A DNA stretch of 64,000 bases from Brevundimonas sp. (GCF_030704825.1 NZ_JAUYNX010000030.1:1-64000), one strand, 5' to 3'; counted from the stretch's first letter, positions 37,413-45,808 are shown. Notes: generated by a model not told the origin, from the letters alone. Numbers and translations: made by a program.

Positions 37413-37431
37413 GCGAACGATTATCAGAATC
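37413..37431 (-). promoter_or_regulatory. Fur-like box upstream of the TonB receptor
   Basis: On the minus strand this 19-base site reads GATTCTGATAATCGTTCGC. It agrees with the E. coli Fur consensus at 14 of 19 positions by eye, including the central TGATAATC. It lies 38-56 bases before the receptor start. Alphaproteobacterial Fur and Irr sites can differ, so it needs testing. Confidence 0.5.
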
Positions 37432-37525
37432 AACCGCAATAAGAGCGCGACTATTCGTGACGCGGATTTAAGCTGACAGCGGGCCGCCGGGGGCGGCATC
37501 CTCGGCCGTCAGGGAGGGACACGTC

Positions 37526-38725
37526 ATGAGCATCGACCCAGCGGCCGAGACCGCGCGCTGGCTGGCGACCATTTCGCCGGAGGACCTCGAACGGGCCGTG
37601 GCCTATACGCGCGGCGGCCATTGGCTGCTGCTGTGGGGCGCGGTCGTCAGCATCGTCGTGGCCTGGATCATCATCCGCACCGGGGTGCTGAGCGGCATCC
37701 GCGACCGACTGGAGCGGCGGCGCAAACGACCCAAGCTGGTGTCCTTGGTGGTCGGCGTGACCTGGGTGCTGATGGATTTCGTCCTGACCTTGCCGTGGGC
37801 GATCTATCAGGGCTGGTGGCGCGAGACGCAGTACGGGCTGACTGAACAGCCGCTGGCGGGCTGGCTGACCGAGGCCTTGATGGACGCCGCGATCACGGTC
37901 GTCTTCCTCGGACTGCTGATCGTCGGCCTGTACGCGATCATCCGGCATGCGCGGCGGCTGTGGTGGGCCTGGGGGGCGGGGCTGACGGCCGTGGCCGTGG
38001 TCTTCATGCTGATCGTCTCGCCGATCTTCATCGAGCCCCTGTTCAACGACTACACGCCGGCGCCGGACGGGCCGATGCGCGATGCTGTGGTCGAACTGGC
38101 CCATGCCACGGGCACGCCGGACGACAAGATCTATATCTACAACGGGTCGAAACAGTCGGACCGCTACACCGCCAATGTCTCGGGCCTGTTCGGCTCGGCG
38201 CGGGTGGCGATGAGCGACGTGATGTTCGCCAAGGGGGCCGACCTGGCCGAGGTGCGGGGCGTGGTGGGCCACGAGATGGGCCACTATGTCCATATGCACT
38301 CGCTGTGGATGACCGGGATCATGATCCTGCTGGCGGGGCTGGCGTTCTGGTTGATCGACCGGCTGTTCCCGCTGGCGAAGCGGCTGCTGGGCGCCAACCG
38401 GGAGGGCGACATTTCGGACCCCGCCGGCCTGCCGGTGCTGGCGGCCATAGGCGCGGTCATCGGCCTGCTGCTGACGCCGGTGACGAACACCATGATCCGG
38501 CTGATCGAGACCGACGCCGACCAGTTCTCGCTGGTCCACGCCAATGAGCCTGACGGACTGTCGAAGGCCCTGATCAAGACGGCCGAGTATCGGGCGCCGT
38601 CGCCGTCGGCGATCGAGGAGATCCTGTTCTACGACCACCCCTCGGTCGAGAACCGCATCCGCATGGCCATGGAGTGGAAGGCGACGCATCCGGCCGGCGC
38701 GCCGGCGGCTAGACCGACGCCGTAA
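37526..38725 (+). CDS. M48 family zinc metallopeptidase (Ste24-type)
   Basis: A 399-residue membrane protease. Hydrophobic segments lie about residues 31-50, 73-92, 113-133, 147-168, 275-292 and 315-335. The catalytic motif is VVGHEMGHYVHMH (HEXXH), and the third ligand Glu is in LIETDADQFSL. The arrangement and length match CAAX prenyl protease/Ste24-type enzymes, in bacteria thought to act in membrane protein quality control. It overlaps the 3' end of the NTF2-like gene on the other strand by 17 bases. Confidence 0.92.
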   Translation: MSIDPAAETARWLATISPEDLERAVAYTRGGHWLLLWGAVVSIVVAWIIIRTGVLSGIRDRLERRRKRPKLVSLVVGVTWVLMDFVLTLPWAIYQGWWRETQYGLTEQPLAGWLTEALMDAAITVVFLGLLIVGLYAIIRHARRLWWAWGAGLTAVAVVFMLIVSPIFIEPLFNDYTPAPDGPMRDAVVELAHATGTPDDKIYIYNGSKQSDRYTANVSGLFGSARVAMSDVMFAKGADLAEVRGVVGHEMGHYVHMHSLWMTGIMILLAGLAFWLIDRLFPLAKRLLGANREGDISDPAGLPVLAAIGAVIGLLLTPVTNTMIRLIETDADQFSLVHANEPDGLSKALIKTAEYRAPSPSAIEEILFYDHPSVENRIRMAMEWKATHPAGAPAARPTP

Positions 38726-39140
38726 GACCGGGACGCTCGTTGTCCCAGATCATGTGCAGGATGGACCAGAGGCCGTCGGGCCCCCGGCAGAGCTGGATCG
38801 AATTGATCCCGCGGCGCTCGGGTTCGGCGTCCTCCGGGGCGGTTCGGGCTTCGTAGATCGACCAGACGTGGGCCATGTTGCCGAACTCGGTGATGCGGCG
38901 GCTGATCTCGACCTCGAAGAAGCCGTTGGCGGCGAAGAAGGGGGTGACGTTGGCCTGGTATTCCTCGCGGCCCATGACGATCATGGTCGGGCGACCGTCG
39001 GCGTCCAGGCCCGTGCGGGCCTGACGGCTGTCGGGGTGGAAGATCTCGCGCTGGGTCGCCCAGTCGCGCGGCCCGGCGGGGCCGGAGATGCAGGCGTACA
39101 TGGCGTCCACGACGGCGCCGATATCGCCGCGGTCGACCAT
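38709..39140 (-). CDS. NTF2-like (SnoaL-type) domain protein
   Basis: A 143-residue single-domain protein. It shows MYACISGPAGPRDWATQREIFHPDSR, then VMGREEYQANVTPFFAANGFFEVEI and IEYEART-like strands with IHMIWDNER, the cone-shaped NTF2 fold. Members are isomerases, dehydratases or binding proteins; no catalytic residues can be assigned here. The ATG at 39140 overlaps the stop of the KAS III gene (ATGA), so they are co-translated. Confidence 0.8.
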   Translation of the reverse strand: MVDRGDIGAVVDAMYACISGPAGPRDWATQREIFHPDSRQARTGLDADGRPTMIVMGREEYQANVTPFFAANGFFEVEISRRITEFGNMAHVWSIYEARTAPEDAEPERRGINSIQLCRGPDGLWSILHMIWDNERPGLTASV

Positions 39141-40261
39141 CAGGCGCGCTTCCGCACGAAGACGGTCCCGGCCGAATAGCCGGCGCCGAAGCTGCAGATC
39201 AGACCGGTGTCCCCGGGGGCCATGTCCTGCTGACGCAGGTGGAAGGCGATGATCGAGCCGGCCGAGGAGGTGTTGGCGTAGTCGTCGAGGATGATGACGT
39301 TCTCCTCGGGCGTCGGCTCGCGGCCCAGCACCTTGCGGCCGATGAACTGGTTCATGTTGATGTTGGCCTGGTGCAGCCACATCCGCTTCAGGGTCGCGGG
39401 GTCGACGCCGAGGTCGGCGGCGTGGTCGACGATCATGTCCGACACCATCGGCACCACGTCCCGGAACACCTTGCGGCCCTGCTGGATGAACAGCTTGTCC
39501 GGCCGGCCGATGCCCTCGGGCGCGGCGTTGTTGAGGAAGCCGAAATTGTTACGGATGTTGTTCGAGAAGACGGTCTTCAGCCGCGTGCCGAGGATGTCCC
39601 AGCCGCCCGGACCGGCCTGATCGGACGATTCGACGATGACGGCGGTGGCGACGTCGCCGAAGATGAAATGGCTGTCGCGGTCCTTGAAGTTCAGATGCGC
39701 CGAACAGACCTCGGGGTTGACCATCAGCACGGCCTTGACCGAGCCGGAGGCGATGAAGTCCGCCGCCGTCTTGATGCCGAAGGTGGCCGAGGAGCAGGCC
39801 ACGTTCATGTCGAAGGCGAAGCCGTCGATGCCCAGCGCCTGCTGCACCTCGATCGACAGGGCGGGATAGGGCCGGGGCATGTTGGAGGCGGCGCAGAGGA
39901 CGGCGCCGATCTCCGAGACCGGCTTGCCCCAGGCGGCGATGGCCTGGCGCGCGGCGGCGACGGCCATTTCGGCCATGACCGAGAGCTCGTCGTCCGGGCG
40001 TTCGGGGATGTTGGGGGCCATGCGGGCGGGGTCGAGGACGCCCGCCTTGTCGAGCACGAAGCGCGACCTGATGCCCGAGGCCTTCTCGATGAACTCGACC
40101 GAGGAGGGGGTCAGTTCGGCGACGTCGCCCTCGGCGATCTCGGCGGCGTGGTCGGCGTTGAACTGCGCGGCATACGCATTGTAGGCGGCGACCAGTTCTT
40201 CGTTGGAGATCGACTGTTCAGGGGTGAACAGGCCGGTGGCGGCGATGACGGCGTGGGTCAA
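39140..40261 (-). CDS. Beta-ketoacyl-ACP synthase III-like condensing enzyme
   Basis: A 373-residue thiolase-fold enzyme. The catalytic triad is visible: Cys in DMNVACSSATFG, His in WLHQANINMN and Asn in DDYANTSSAG. It is longer than housekeeping FabH and shows the ISNEELVAAYNAYAAQFNADHAAEIAEGD lead typical of the FabH2-like group in proteobacteria. It may prime or extend fatty acids outside the main pathway. It is coupled to the NTF2-like gene. Confidence 0.88.
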   Translation of the reverse strand: MTHAVIAATGLFTPEQSISNEELVAAYNAYAAQFNADHAAEIAEGDVAELTPSSVEFIEKASGIRSRFVLDKAGVLDPARMAPNIPERPDDELSVMAEMAVAAARQAIAAWGKPVSEIGAVLCAASNMPRPYPALSIEVQQALGIDGFAFDMNVACSSATFGIKTAADFIASGSVKAVLMVNPEVCSAHLNFKDRDSHFIFGDVATAVIVESSDQAGPGGWDILGTRLKTVFSNNIRNNFGFLNNAAPEGIGRPDKLFIQQGRKVFRDVVPMVSDMIVDHAADLGVDPATLKRMWLHQANINMNQFIGRKVLGREPTPEENVIILDDYANTSSAGSIIAFHLRQQDMAPGDTGLICSFGAGYSAGTVFVRKRA

Positions 40262-40370
40262 ACTCTTCTTTCCCTATCGCTCGGCGCGGGGCGCCTCGCT
40301 GCTTGAGGGGTGGTCCGTTGCGTTGAGGTACGGTCTTGATAGGCCCGTCCGTCGCGGCGGTCGAGATGGG

Positions 40371-41216
40371 TCATCCGGCGCGCGACTCCGCGGCCTCGTG
40401 CCGGGCCAGCAGGCGGTGGGCGGCGTCGAGGTGGAGGCGCTCGACCATGCGGTAGCCGACCCGGATGGCGCCCTTGCCCCGGGCGTCGGCGGCGGCGAAG
40501 GCGGAGACGACTTCGCGAGCCCGGGCGACCTCTTCGGGGGTCGGGGAGAAGGCGGCGTTGGCGGCCTCAATCTGGGCCGGATGGATCAGGCTCTTGCCGT
40601 CGAAGCCGAAGGCGCGGCCCTGCAGGCATTCGGCGCCAAGCCGGTCGGCGTCGTCCGTGGCGTTGACCACGCCGTCGATGGCCAGCAGGCCGTGGCCGCG
40701 CGCGGCGGCGACGACGGCGGCGAGCCACGGCTTCAGCGGCTCGCGGTCGGGACCGAGGACGAGGTTCATCCGCTCGCCGAAGTCGTTGATCCCCAACATC
40801 AGCGCAGTGAGCGGCGCGCCGGCCCCGGCGATGGCGTCGAGCCGCAGGACCGACAGCGGGGTCTCGACCATGATCCACAGGTCGACGTCGGCCGGCAGGC
40901 GGTCGGCGACGGCGCGGACGGCCTCGGGGCTCTCGATCTTGGGGGCGACCGCGAAGTCGGGCTTGTGAACGCAGAGGGCGGCCAGATCATCCGCGCCCCA
41001 GGGCGTGTCGAGGCCGTTGACGCGGACCCCGACCCGACCGCCGAAGCCGCCCGCCGAGAGGGCCTCGACGGCGGCCTGGCGCGCCCCGGCCTTGGCGTCG
41101 GGGGCGACGGCGTCCTCGAGGTCGAGGATGACGGCGTCGGCGTTCAGGCCGCGCGCTTTCTCGATCGCGCGCGGATTGCTGGCGGGCAGGTAGAGGACCG
41201 AGCGGGTGAGCTGCAT
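40371..41216 (-). CDS. CitE-like lyase (HpcH/HpaI aldolase family)
   Basis: A 281-residue TIM-barrel enzyme of the citrate lyase beta/malyl-CoA lyase group. Marks are RSVLYLPASNPRAIEKA, AVILDLEDAVAPDAK (metal-binding acidic residue), PKIESPEAV, VETPLSVLRLDAI and GFDGKSLIHPAQIEAAN. It probably cleaves or hydrolyses a beta-hydroxyacyl-CoA; the substrate is not known. The ATG overlaps the stop of the SDR gene (ATGA), forming a two-gene unit. A partner CoA-transferase is not present nearby. Confidence 0.88.
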   Translation of the reverse strand: MQLTRSVLYLPASNPRAIEKARGLNADAVILDLEDAVAPDAKAGARQAAVEALSAGGFGGRVGVRVNGLDTPWGADDLAALCVHKPDFAVAPKIESPEAVRAVADRLPADVDLWIMVETPLSVLRLDAIAGAGAPLTALMLGINDFGERMNLVLGPDREPLKPWLAAVVAAARGHGLLAIDGVVNATDDADRLGAECLQGRAFGFDGKSLIHPAQIEAANAAFSPTPEEVARAREVVSAFAAADARGKGAIRVGYRMVERLHLDAAHRLLARHEAAESRAG

Positions 41217-41893
41217 CAGACCCGGCCCGTGACCGGGATCAGGGCCCCGGTGATCGCGCGGCTGGCGGGGGAGGCGAGGAACAGCATGACCCGGGCGAGG
41301 TCGGACGGCTGGACCCATTTCGCGGGGTCGGCGTCGGGCATGTCCCTGCGGTTCTGGTCGGTGTCGAGAATCGAGGGCAGGACGGCGTTGACGGTCACCG
41401 AGGTCGATTTCAGCTCCTCGGCCAGGGCCTCGGTCAGGCGGTGGACGCCGGACTTGGAGGCGGCGTAGGCGCCCATGCCCGCCGCCGCTTTCAGGGCGCC
41501 ATTGGCCCCGACGTTGACGATGCGGCCTTCGTCGGCGCGTTTCAGATGGGGCAGGGCGGCGCGGCTGGCGTTCAGGGCGGTGGCCAGGTTGAGGGCGAAC
41601 ATCCTCGCCCAGGCGGGTTCCGGGTCTTCTGTCGTTTGCCAGACGAAGCCGCCGGCGATGTTGAGCAGGGCGTCGAGCCGGCCGAACCGGGCGGCGACCG
41701 CGTCGATGGCCGTCGCCGCCGAGGCGGGGTCGGTCAGGTCGACGCCGCCCAGTTCGAGAACGCCGTCGGGCGCGGTCTGTCCGCTGGCGTGGTCGATGAT
41801 CGCCACCTTCAGCCCGTCGGCCAGGGCCGCCTCGACGACGGCGCGGCCCAGCGCGCCATGGCCGCCCGTGATTGCGATGACCCGATCCGACAT
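41216..41893 (-). CDS. Short-chain dehydrogenase/reductase, Ser-less variant
   Basis: A 225-residue Rossmann enzyme. The cofactor loop is TGGHGALGRA, a change from the usual TGxxxGxG spacing, and the catalytic YxxxK is YAASK. The active-site Ser usually 12-13 residues before Tyr is replaced in VGANGALKAAAGMGAY by Ala/Asn. This pattern is similar to dihydropteridine-reductase-like SDRs. Substrate unknown. Its stop overlaps the CitE start, suggesting consecutive steps. Confidence 0.85.
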   Translation of the reverse strand: MSDRVIAITGGHGALGRAVVEAALADGLKVAIIDHASGQTAPDGVLELGGVDLTDPASAATAIDAVAARFGRLDALLNIAGGFVWQTTEDPEPAWARMFALNLATALNASRAALPHLKRADEGRIVNVGANGALKAAAGMGAYAASKSGVHRLTEALAEELKSTSVTVNAVLPSILDTDQNRRDMPDADPAKWVQPSDLARVMLFLASPASRAITGALIPVTGRV

Positions 41894-41916
41894 GCCGCGC
41901 CCTCCATAAAAATCCA

Positions 41917-42013
41917 GTCCGAAGCGTCCGAACCGTCCGAAGCGTCCAATGCTACGGACTACGCCGTCGAAAAAACACCGTCCGAAGCGGCCGAAGCGTC
42001 CGTTGCGTCCGCG
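41917..42013. repeat. Two short arrays of a 9-bp GTCCGAAGC repeat
   Basis: Array 1 (41917-41952) holds four 9-bp units: GTCCGAAGC, GTCCGAACC, GTCCGAAGC, GTCCAATGC. Array 2 (41980 to about 42013) holds GTCCGAAGC, GGCCGAAGC, GTCCGTTGC and a partial unit. They lie between the ends of the SDR start and the fRMsr stop. This is not a CRISPR, since there are no spacers. Confidence 0.75.
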
Positions 42014-42017
42014 TGGC

Positions 42018-42509
42018 TCAGCCGAAGACCCGGGCCATCAGCCGTTCCAGAGCATGGGCGTCCGCTGCGTCAAAAGCGGACGTCTCGGTCGCGTCGACGT
42101 CGAAAACCGCGATCAGGGCGCCGGAGGGGTCGAAGACGGGCACCACGATCTCGCTGGCCGAGCGGCTGTCGCAGGCGATGTGGCCGGGGAAGGCGTGGAC
42201 GTCGTCGACGATCTGCGTCGCGCGATCCCGGGCCGCCGTCCCGCAGACGCCGCGGTCGAAGGCGATTCGCAGACAACCCAGCGTGCCTTGGTAGGGGCCG
42301 ACCACCAGTTCGTCGGCCTTGTCGGGATCGACGACGTAGAAGCCGGTCCAGAAGAAGACGGGGAAGGCGTCGGCCAGCATGGAGGCGACGGTGGCCATGC
42401 GCGCCGTCCGGTTGGGCTCGCCGTCCAGAACGGCCAGGATTTCAGCCTCGACCTCGGCGTAGCGGGCGGCCTTGTCGGCGGGGCGGTCGTCGCGGGCGAC
42501 ATAGGACAT
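42018..42509 (-). CDS. msrC: Free methionine-(R)-sulfoxide reductase (GAF domain)
   Basis: A 163-residue GAF-domain enzyme that reduces free Met-R-sulfoxide, an oxidative-stress repair step. The three catalytic/recycling cysteines are Cys79 (LGCLRI), Cys89 (GVCGTAA) and Cys113 (IACDSRSASE), with the 10- and 24-residue spacing of the E. coli enzyme. VFFWTGFYVVD is also typical. It stands alone; the 9-bp repeat arrays follow its stop. Confidence 0.93.
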   Translation of the reverse strand: MSYVARDDRPADKAARYAEVEAEILAVLDGEPNRTARMATVASMLADAFPVFFWTGFYVVDPDKADELVVGPYQGTLGCLRIAFDRGVCGTAARDRATQIVDDVHAFPGHIACDSRSASEIVVPVFDPSGALIAVFDVDATETSAFDAADAHALERLMARVFG

Positions 42510-42676
42510 GCGAGGGGCTCCGGAAGGTCGGCCGACGCATATAGGGGGCCGTCGGGCGGCTGGCGAGGGGGACGATTTCGCCTGACAGGCGAGTGGGCAA
42601 GCCTCTGATTCCCGTGGACAACTACGCCTGCGTCATAAAAAGGCCGCGGTCCGGCAACGCTTTGTCGGAAACCAGC

Positions 42677-42699
42677 GTTAACCTTGACAGATGGTTAAC
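42677..42699 (+). promoter_or_regulatory. CtrA-type half-site palindrome overlapping a -35-like element
   Basis: GTTAACC (42677-42683) and GGTTAAC (42693-42699) form an inverted repeat. The right arm contains ATGGTTAA, the exact complement of the CtrA half site TTAACCAT. TTGACA (42684-42689) lies between them. The classical TTAA-N7-TTAA spacing is not met (13 bases between). It lies about 77-99 bases before the Sel1 gene start. Regulation by CtrA or a related factor is inference. Confidence 0.5.
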
Positions 42700-42775
42700 T
42701 GGACCGGACTGTCCCCGTCGCGCAAAGGTACGCGCCGGGCGGGGGGCTGCCCGCAGTAATCGTGCGAGGGGGAGT

Positions 42776-44254
42776 ATGAGCGAGGGCCGATCCAATCCGG
42801 AAGACCGGTCCCGCTTCAGCCGCGGACGGGGCCCCGTCGCCATAGCGGCGGTGGCGGGAGTCCTGGCCCTGACCGCCCTCGGCATGGCCTCGTGCGGCGA
42901 CCGGGGCGGCATGCGCTTCTGGCAGCGCAACGACGCCGCCTCCAACGCCTGCCCGCGTCCGGCCTCCCTGACCGGATCCGAGTTCAACGCCCAGGAGACC
43001 GGACTGCGGGCGCTGCGCCGCGCCGCCTTCCGCGGCGACTTCTTCGCCCAGCTGGAGCTGGGCGCCCGCTACGCCGCCGTGCGGGCCACCGACAAGAATA
43101 TCGAGGACCCGATCGAGAGCGCCACCTGGTACGCCATGGCGCTGGCCAACGACGAGGGCTACGCCCCGATCAACCGGGTGGACCGCGGCGGCTTCGGCGG
43201 CTGGCGGCCGCTGTCCAGATACGACGACTGCCGGGCCTACGAACGGCACATGGCCTATCAGCGGCTGGACCGCCAGCTGGGCCAGATGACCCGGGAAGAG
43301 CAGGAGGCGGTGCGCGACCGCGTCATCTACATCCTGTCGACCCAGGACGCCTACGGCTACCGCACCCTGGCCCGGCTGCACGACGGCCTGTACGGCCCGT
43401 TCGGCGAGCCCGAGGACAACCGCGAGGCCCGCGAGGCCTGGGGCCGCAACCTCGCCGGCAACAGCCGCGACCGCAACCGCCGCGGCTACTGGGCGGCGAC
43501 CAACCTGTTCCAGCGCAACGACGTCGACGCCTATCTGTACAACTATCTGGCGGTGCAGACCGGCGACGTCGGGGCCTATGTCCTGCTCAAGGATTTCGAG
43601 CGCTCGGCCCCGAGCCGCGACCAGTACCAGCGCTTCGTGGAGGCCAAGGCGCGCCAGTGGACGCCGCCGTTCGAATTCTACCCCAACACCGCGCCCCAGT
43701 CGGGCGTGCCCTTCTCGGACGAGAGCCGGCCGCGCGGCGACGCCTATGAATACGCCCTGGGCCGGATGGGCGGCGAACTGCCGTTCGTCCACGTCGGGCG
43801 GGCGCTGCGCTATCTCGGGGTGACCGACACGGTCGCCCAGCGGCCCGAGGACCTGTCCAAGCGCCAGATCGAGACGCTGGAGGCCATGCTGGGCCATCCG
43901 ATGGAAGGCCGGCTGTCCTACCTGGAGCGCGTCCGCGCCATCCAGATGGCCGCCATCAACGGCTCGTCCGAGGCCCAGCTGGTGCTGGCGGTGATGTACG
44001 CCGAGGGCGTCGGCCTGCCGGCCGACTACGCCCGCGCCTTCAAATGGTTCGAGGAGGCCGCGCGTCAGGGCAGTCCCGAGGCCAAATTCGCCATGTCGAG
44101 CTATTTCGCCCTCGGCGTCGCGGGCGTGGCCGACCAGGACAAGGCCCAGGCCGTCGCCTTCCGCATCGACTCCGCCCTGTCCGGCTTCGGCCCCTCGGCC
44201 GGCCGCCTGCAGGCGGTGCTGGCCCAGGTCTCCCGTTCGCAGCAGCGCCGCTAG
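42776..44254 (+). CDS. Sel1-repeat envelope protein, unknown function
   Basis: A 492-residue protein. One N-terminal hydrophobic segment (PVAIAAVAGVLALTALGMASC) ends in a possible lipobox Cys. The body is Arg- and Tyr-rich and low in hydrophobics. Two Sel1-type repeats are visible near the C-terminus (SEAQLVLAVMYAEGVGLPADYARAFKWFEEAA, then QGSPEAKFAMSSYFALG). Sel1 repeats mediate protein contacts. The ATG at 42776 follows GAGGGGGAG. It is followed 14 bases later by the beta-helix gene; the pair probably shares the CtrA-like promoter. Confidence 0.8.
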   Translation: MSEGRSNPEDRSRFSRGRGPVAIAAVAGVLALTALGMASCGDRGGMRFWQRNDAASNACPRPASLTGSEFNAQETGLRALRRAAFRGDFFAQLELGARYAAVRATDKNIEDPIESATWYAMALANDEGYAPINRVDRGGFGGWRPLSRYDDCRAYERHMAYQRLDRQLGQMTREEQEAVRDRVIYILSTQDAYGYRTLARLHDGLYGPFGEPEDNREAREAWGRNLAGNSRDRNRRGYWAATNLFQRNDVDAYLYNYLAVQTGDVGAYVLLKDFERSAPSRDQYQRFVEAKARQWTPPFEFYPNTAPQSGVPFSDESRPRGDAYEYALGRMGGELPFVHVGRALRYLGVTDTVAQRPEDLSKRQIETLEAMLGHPMEGRLSYLERVRAIQMAAINGSSEAQLVLAVMYAEGVGLPADYARAFKWFEEAARQGSPEAKFAMSSYFALGVAGVADQDKAQAVAFRIDSALSGFGPSAGRLQAVLAQVSRSQQRR

Positions 44255-44268
44255 GAGGGCGTGAACTC

Positions 44269-45738
44269 ATGACGACCCGCACCCCCCTCGGCCTGATCGG
44301 CGGCGTCGCCCTGATCGCCGCCGCCATCGTCGGTTTCGCCGCCGCGGACGCTCCCGCCCACGCCCAGGTCGCGGCCAAGGTCGAGAGCCAGACGCGGCCG
44401 AATTTCGGCGTGCTGCTGGACCCGCCGACGCGCACCTACCGCAACCGCGGCTCGCATCACCGGCGCTACGACTACGGCCGGCACCGTCCCGACTGGCGCC
44501 CCGGCCCCTACCGGCCCGGCGGCGAGGAGATCGTCCTGGTCGACTGCGGCGGCAATCCGGGCACCGGAGCCGTCGAGGACGCTGTGCGCCGGGTGCGGCC
44601 CGGCGGCACCCTGGTGATCCGCGCCCGCGGCGGCGCCTGCGTCGGCTGGCTGAACATCGACAAGCCGATGACCATCATCGGCGAAGGCGGCTTCGATCCC
44701 CGCCGCTGGACGAGCAACCCCGAGCCGACGCTCGTGGCCCCCGACGGCCTGCCGTGCATGACGGTGGCGCAGGGCGTGCGGGTCGAGGTCCGCGACATGG
44801 TCTTCGCCTCACTGCGCGCGGGCGACGCCGCCTGCATCGTCGGCTACGGCGCCGAGATCGTCATGAGCCGGGTCGGCTTCCGCCACGCCGGCGACGAGGC
44901 CGCCATCTACGCCGACGGCGGCCTGCTGCACATACGCGACGTGGTCATCGACGCCCAGACCATCGCCCCGGCCATCGTCGCCGACGGGGCCGTGCTGGAC
45001 GCCTGGGAGATGGTCGTCACCGGCGCCCAGTCGGGCCTCGAACTGATCCCCGGCGCGGGCCAGACCTCGCGCATCGTCTCCACGACCCTGAAGGGCACCG
45101 GCGCGCCCAACGCCTTCGGACCCCGCTCGATCGGCGTCTTGATCCGCTCGGGCCGCGACTACGGCCGGGTCGAGATCGAGAACACCGCCATCGTCGGCTA
45201 TGTCGAGGGCGTGGCCATCGAGGGCGCCTCGGTCGACATCAAGAACAGCCGCGTGGGCCGCTCCGACAAGGGGGTGGTGCTCTACAACGGCGAACTGCGC
45301 CTGAGCGACAGCCGCATCCGGGCCTCGACCGTCGGCGTCGCCGCCGCCTCGGGCCATGCGGTGGTGGTCAACAACGTCTTCTCGGGCGTGCGCGAGGTGA
45401 TCTACGCCGAGAACCGCGCCACGGTCGAAGCCAGCGGCAACCGCGTCTGGTCGCAGTACATCTGCCGGGCCCAGTTCCGCGACCGCTACAACGGCCGCTA
45501 CGAGCCCTACTGGCGCCCCGGCCAGGGCTGGGAGTGCATGTACGGCTCCTATCCCCAGAACTGGTGGCAGGACGAGGACGGCCTGTTGGGCCTGCCCTAC
45601 CAGGACGACGGCTATCAGCTGGAGGGCTATCGCGACTACCAGGGCGGCCGCGGCTGGTACGACCGCGACGGCCGCTACATCCAGGACGACCGCTACCAGG
45701 GCGAGGACCGCTGGAGCCGCGGGGGGCGGCGGCGGTAG
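44269..45738 (+). CDS. Secreted right-handed beta-helix protein
   Basis: A 489-residue exported protein. A signal peptide (to about residue 33, ...ADAPAHAQ) is followed by an Arg/Tyr/His-rich linker. Residues ~90-400 have regular ~22-residue strands with stacked Asn/Gly/Val turns, as in a pectate-lyase-like helix (LLHIRDVVIDAQ, EIENTAIVGYVEG, ELRLSDSRIRAS). The C-terminal ~90 residues are Tyr/Trp/Asp-rich (YRDYQGGRGWYDRDGRY). Substrate unknown. The last stop-codon bases overlap the 3' end of the tRNA on the other strand. Confidence 0.8.
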   Translation: MTTRTPLGLIGGVALIAAAIVGFAAADAPAHAQVAAKVESQTRPNFGVLLDPPTRTYRNRGSHHRRYDYGRHRPDWRPGPYRPGGEEIVLVDCGGNPGTGAVEDAVRRVRPGGTLVIRARGGACVGWLNIDKPMTIIGEGGFDPRRWTSNPEPTLVAPDGLPCMTVAQGVRVEVRDMVFASLRAGDAACIVGYGAEIVMSRVGFRHAGDEAAIYADGGLLHIRDVVIDAQTIAPAIVADGAVLDAWEMVVTGAQSGLELIPGAGQTSRIVSTTLKGTGAPNAFGPRSIGVLIRSGRDYGRVEIENTAIVGYVEGVAIEGASVDIKNSRVGRSDKGVVLYNGELRLSDSRIRASTVGVAAASGHAVVVNNVFSGVREVIYAENRATVEASGNRVWSQYICRAQFRDRYNGRYEPYWRPGQGWECMYGSYPQNWWQDEDGLLGLPYQDDGYQLEGYRDYQGGRGWYDRDGRYIQDDRYQGEDRWSRGGRRR

Positions 45739-45808
45739 GCGCGGAGGGACTCGAACCCCCAACCAGACCGTTATGAGCGGTCGGCTCTAACCATTGAGCT
45801 ACGCGCCC
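45736..45808 (-). tRNA. tRNA with CAU anticodon, probably tRNA-Ile2
   Basis: A 73-nt cloverleaf on the minus strand. The anticodon loop is CTCATAA (CAU), flanked by the stem GACCG/CGGTC. The T arm is GGGGG-TTCGAGT-CCCTC, the acceptor is GGGCGCG with CGCGCCT (terminal G-U), and the discriminator is A; CCA is not encoded. The 8-base D loop (AATGGTTA) and variable region TGGTT resemble tRNA-Ile2 (lysidine-modified) more than elongator tRNA-Met. Initiator features are absent. Identity between Ile2 and Met is inferred. Confidence 0.88.

Noticed and set aside
41917..42013. Possible CRISPR array
   Set aside because: The units are 9 bp and contiguous, with no spacers and no cas genes nearby.
42677..42699. 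Classic CtrA box TTAA-N7-TTAA
   Set aside because: The two TTAA tracts are separated by 13 bases. Only half sites are supported, so it is reported as CtrA-like only.
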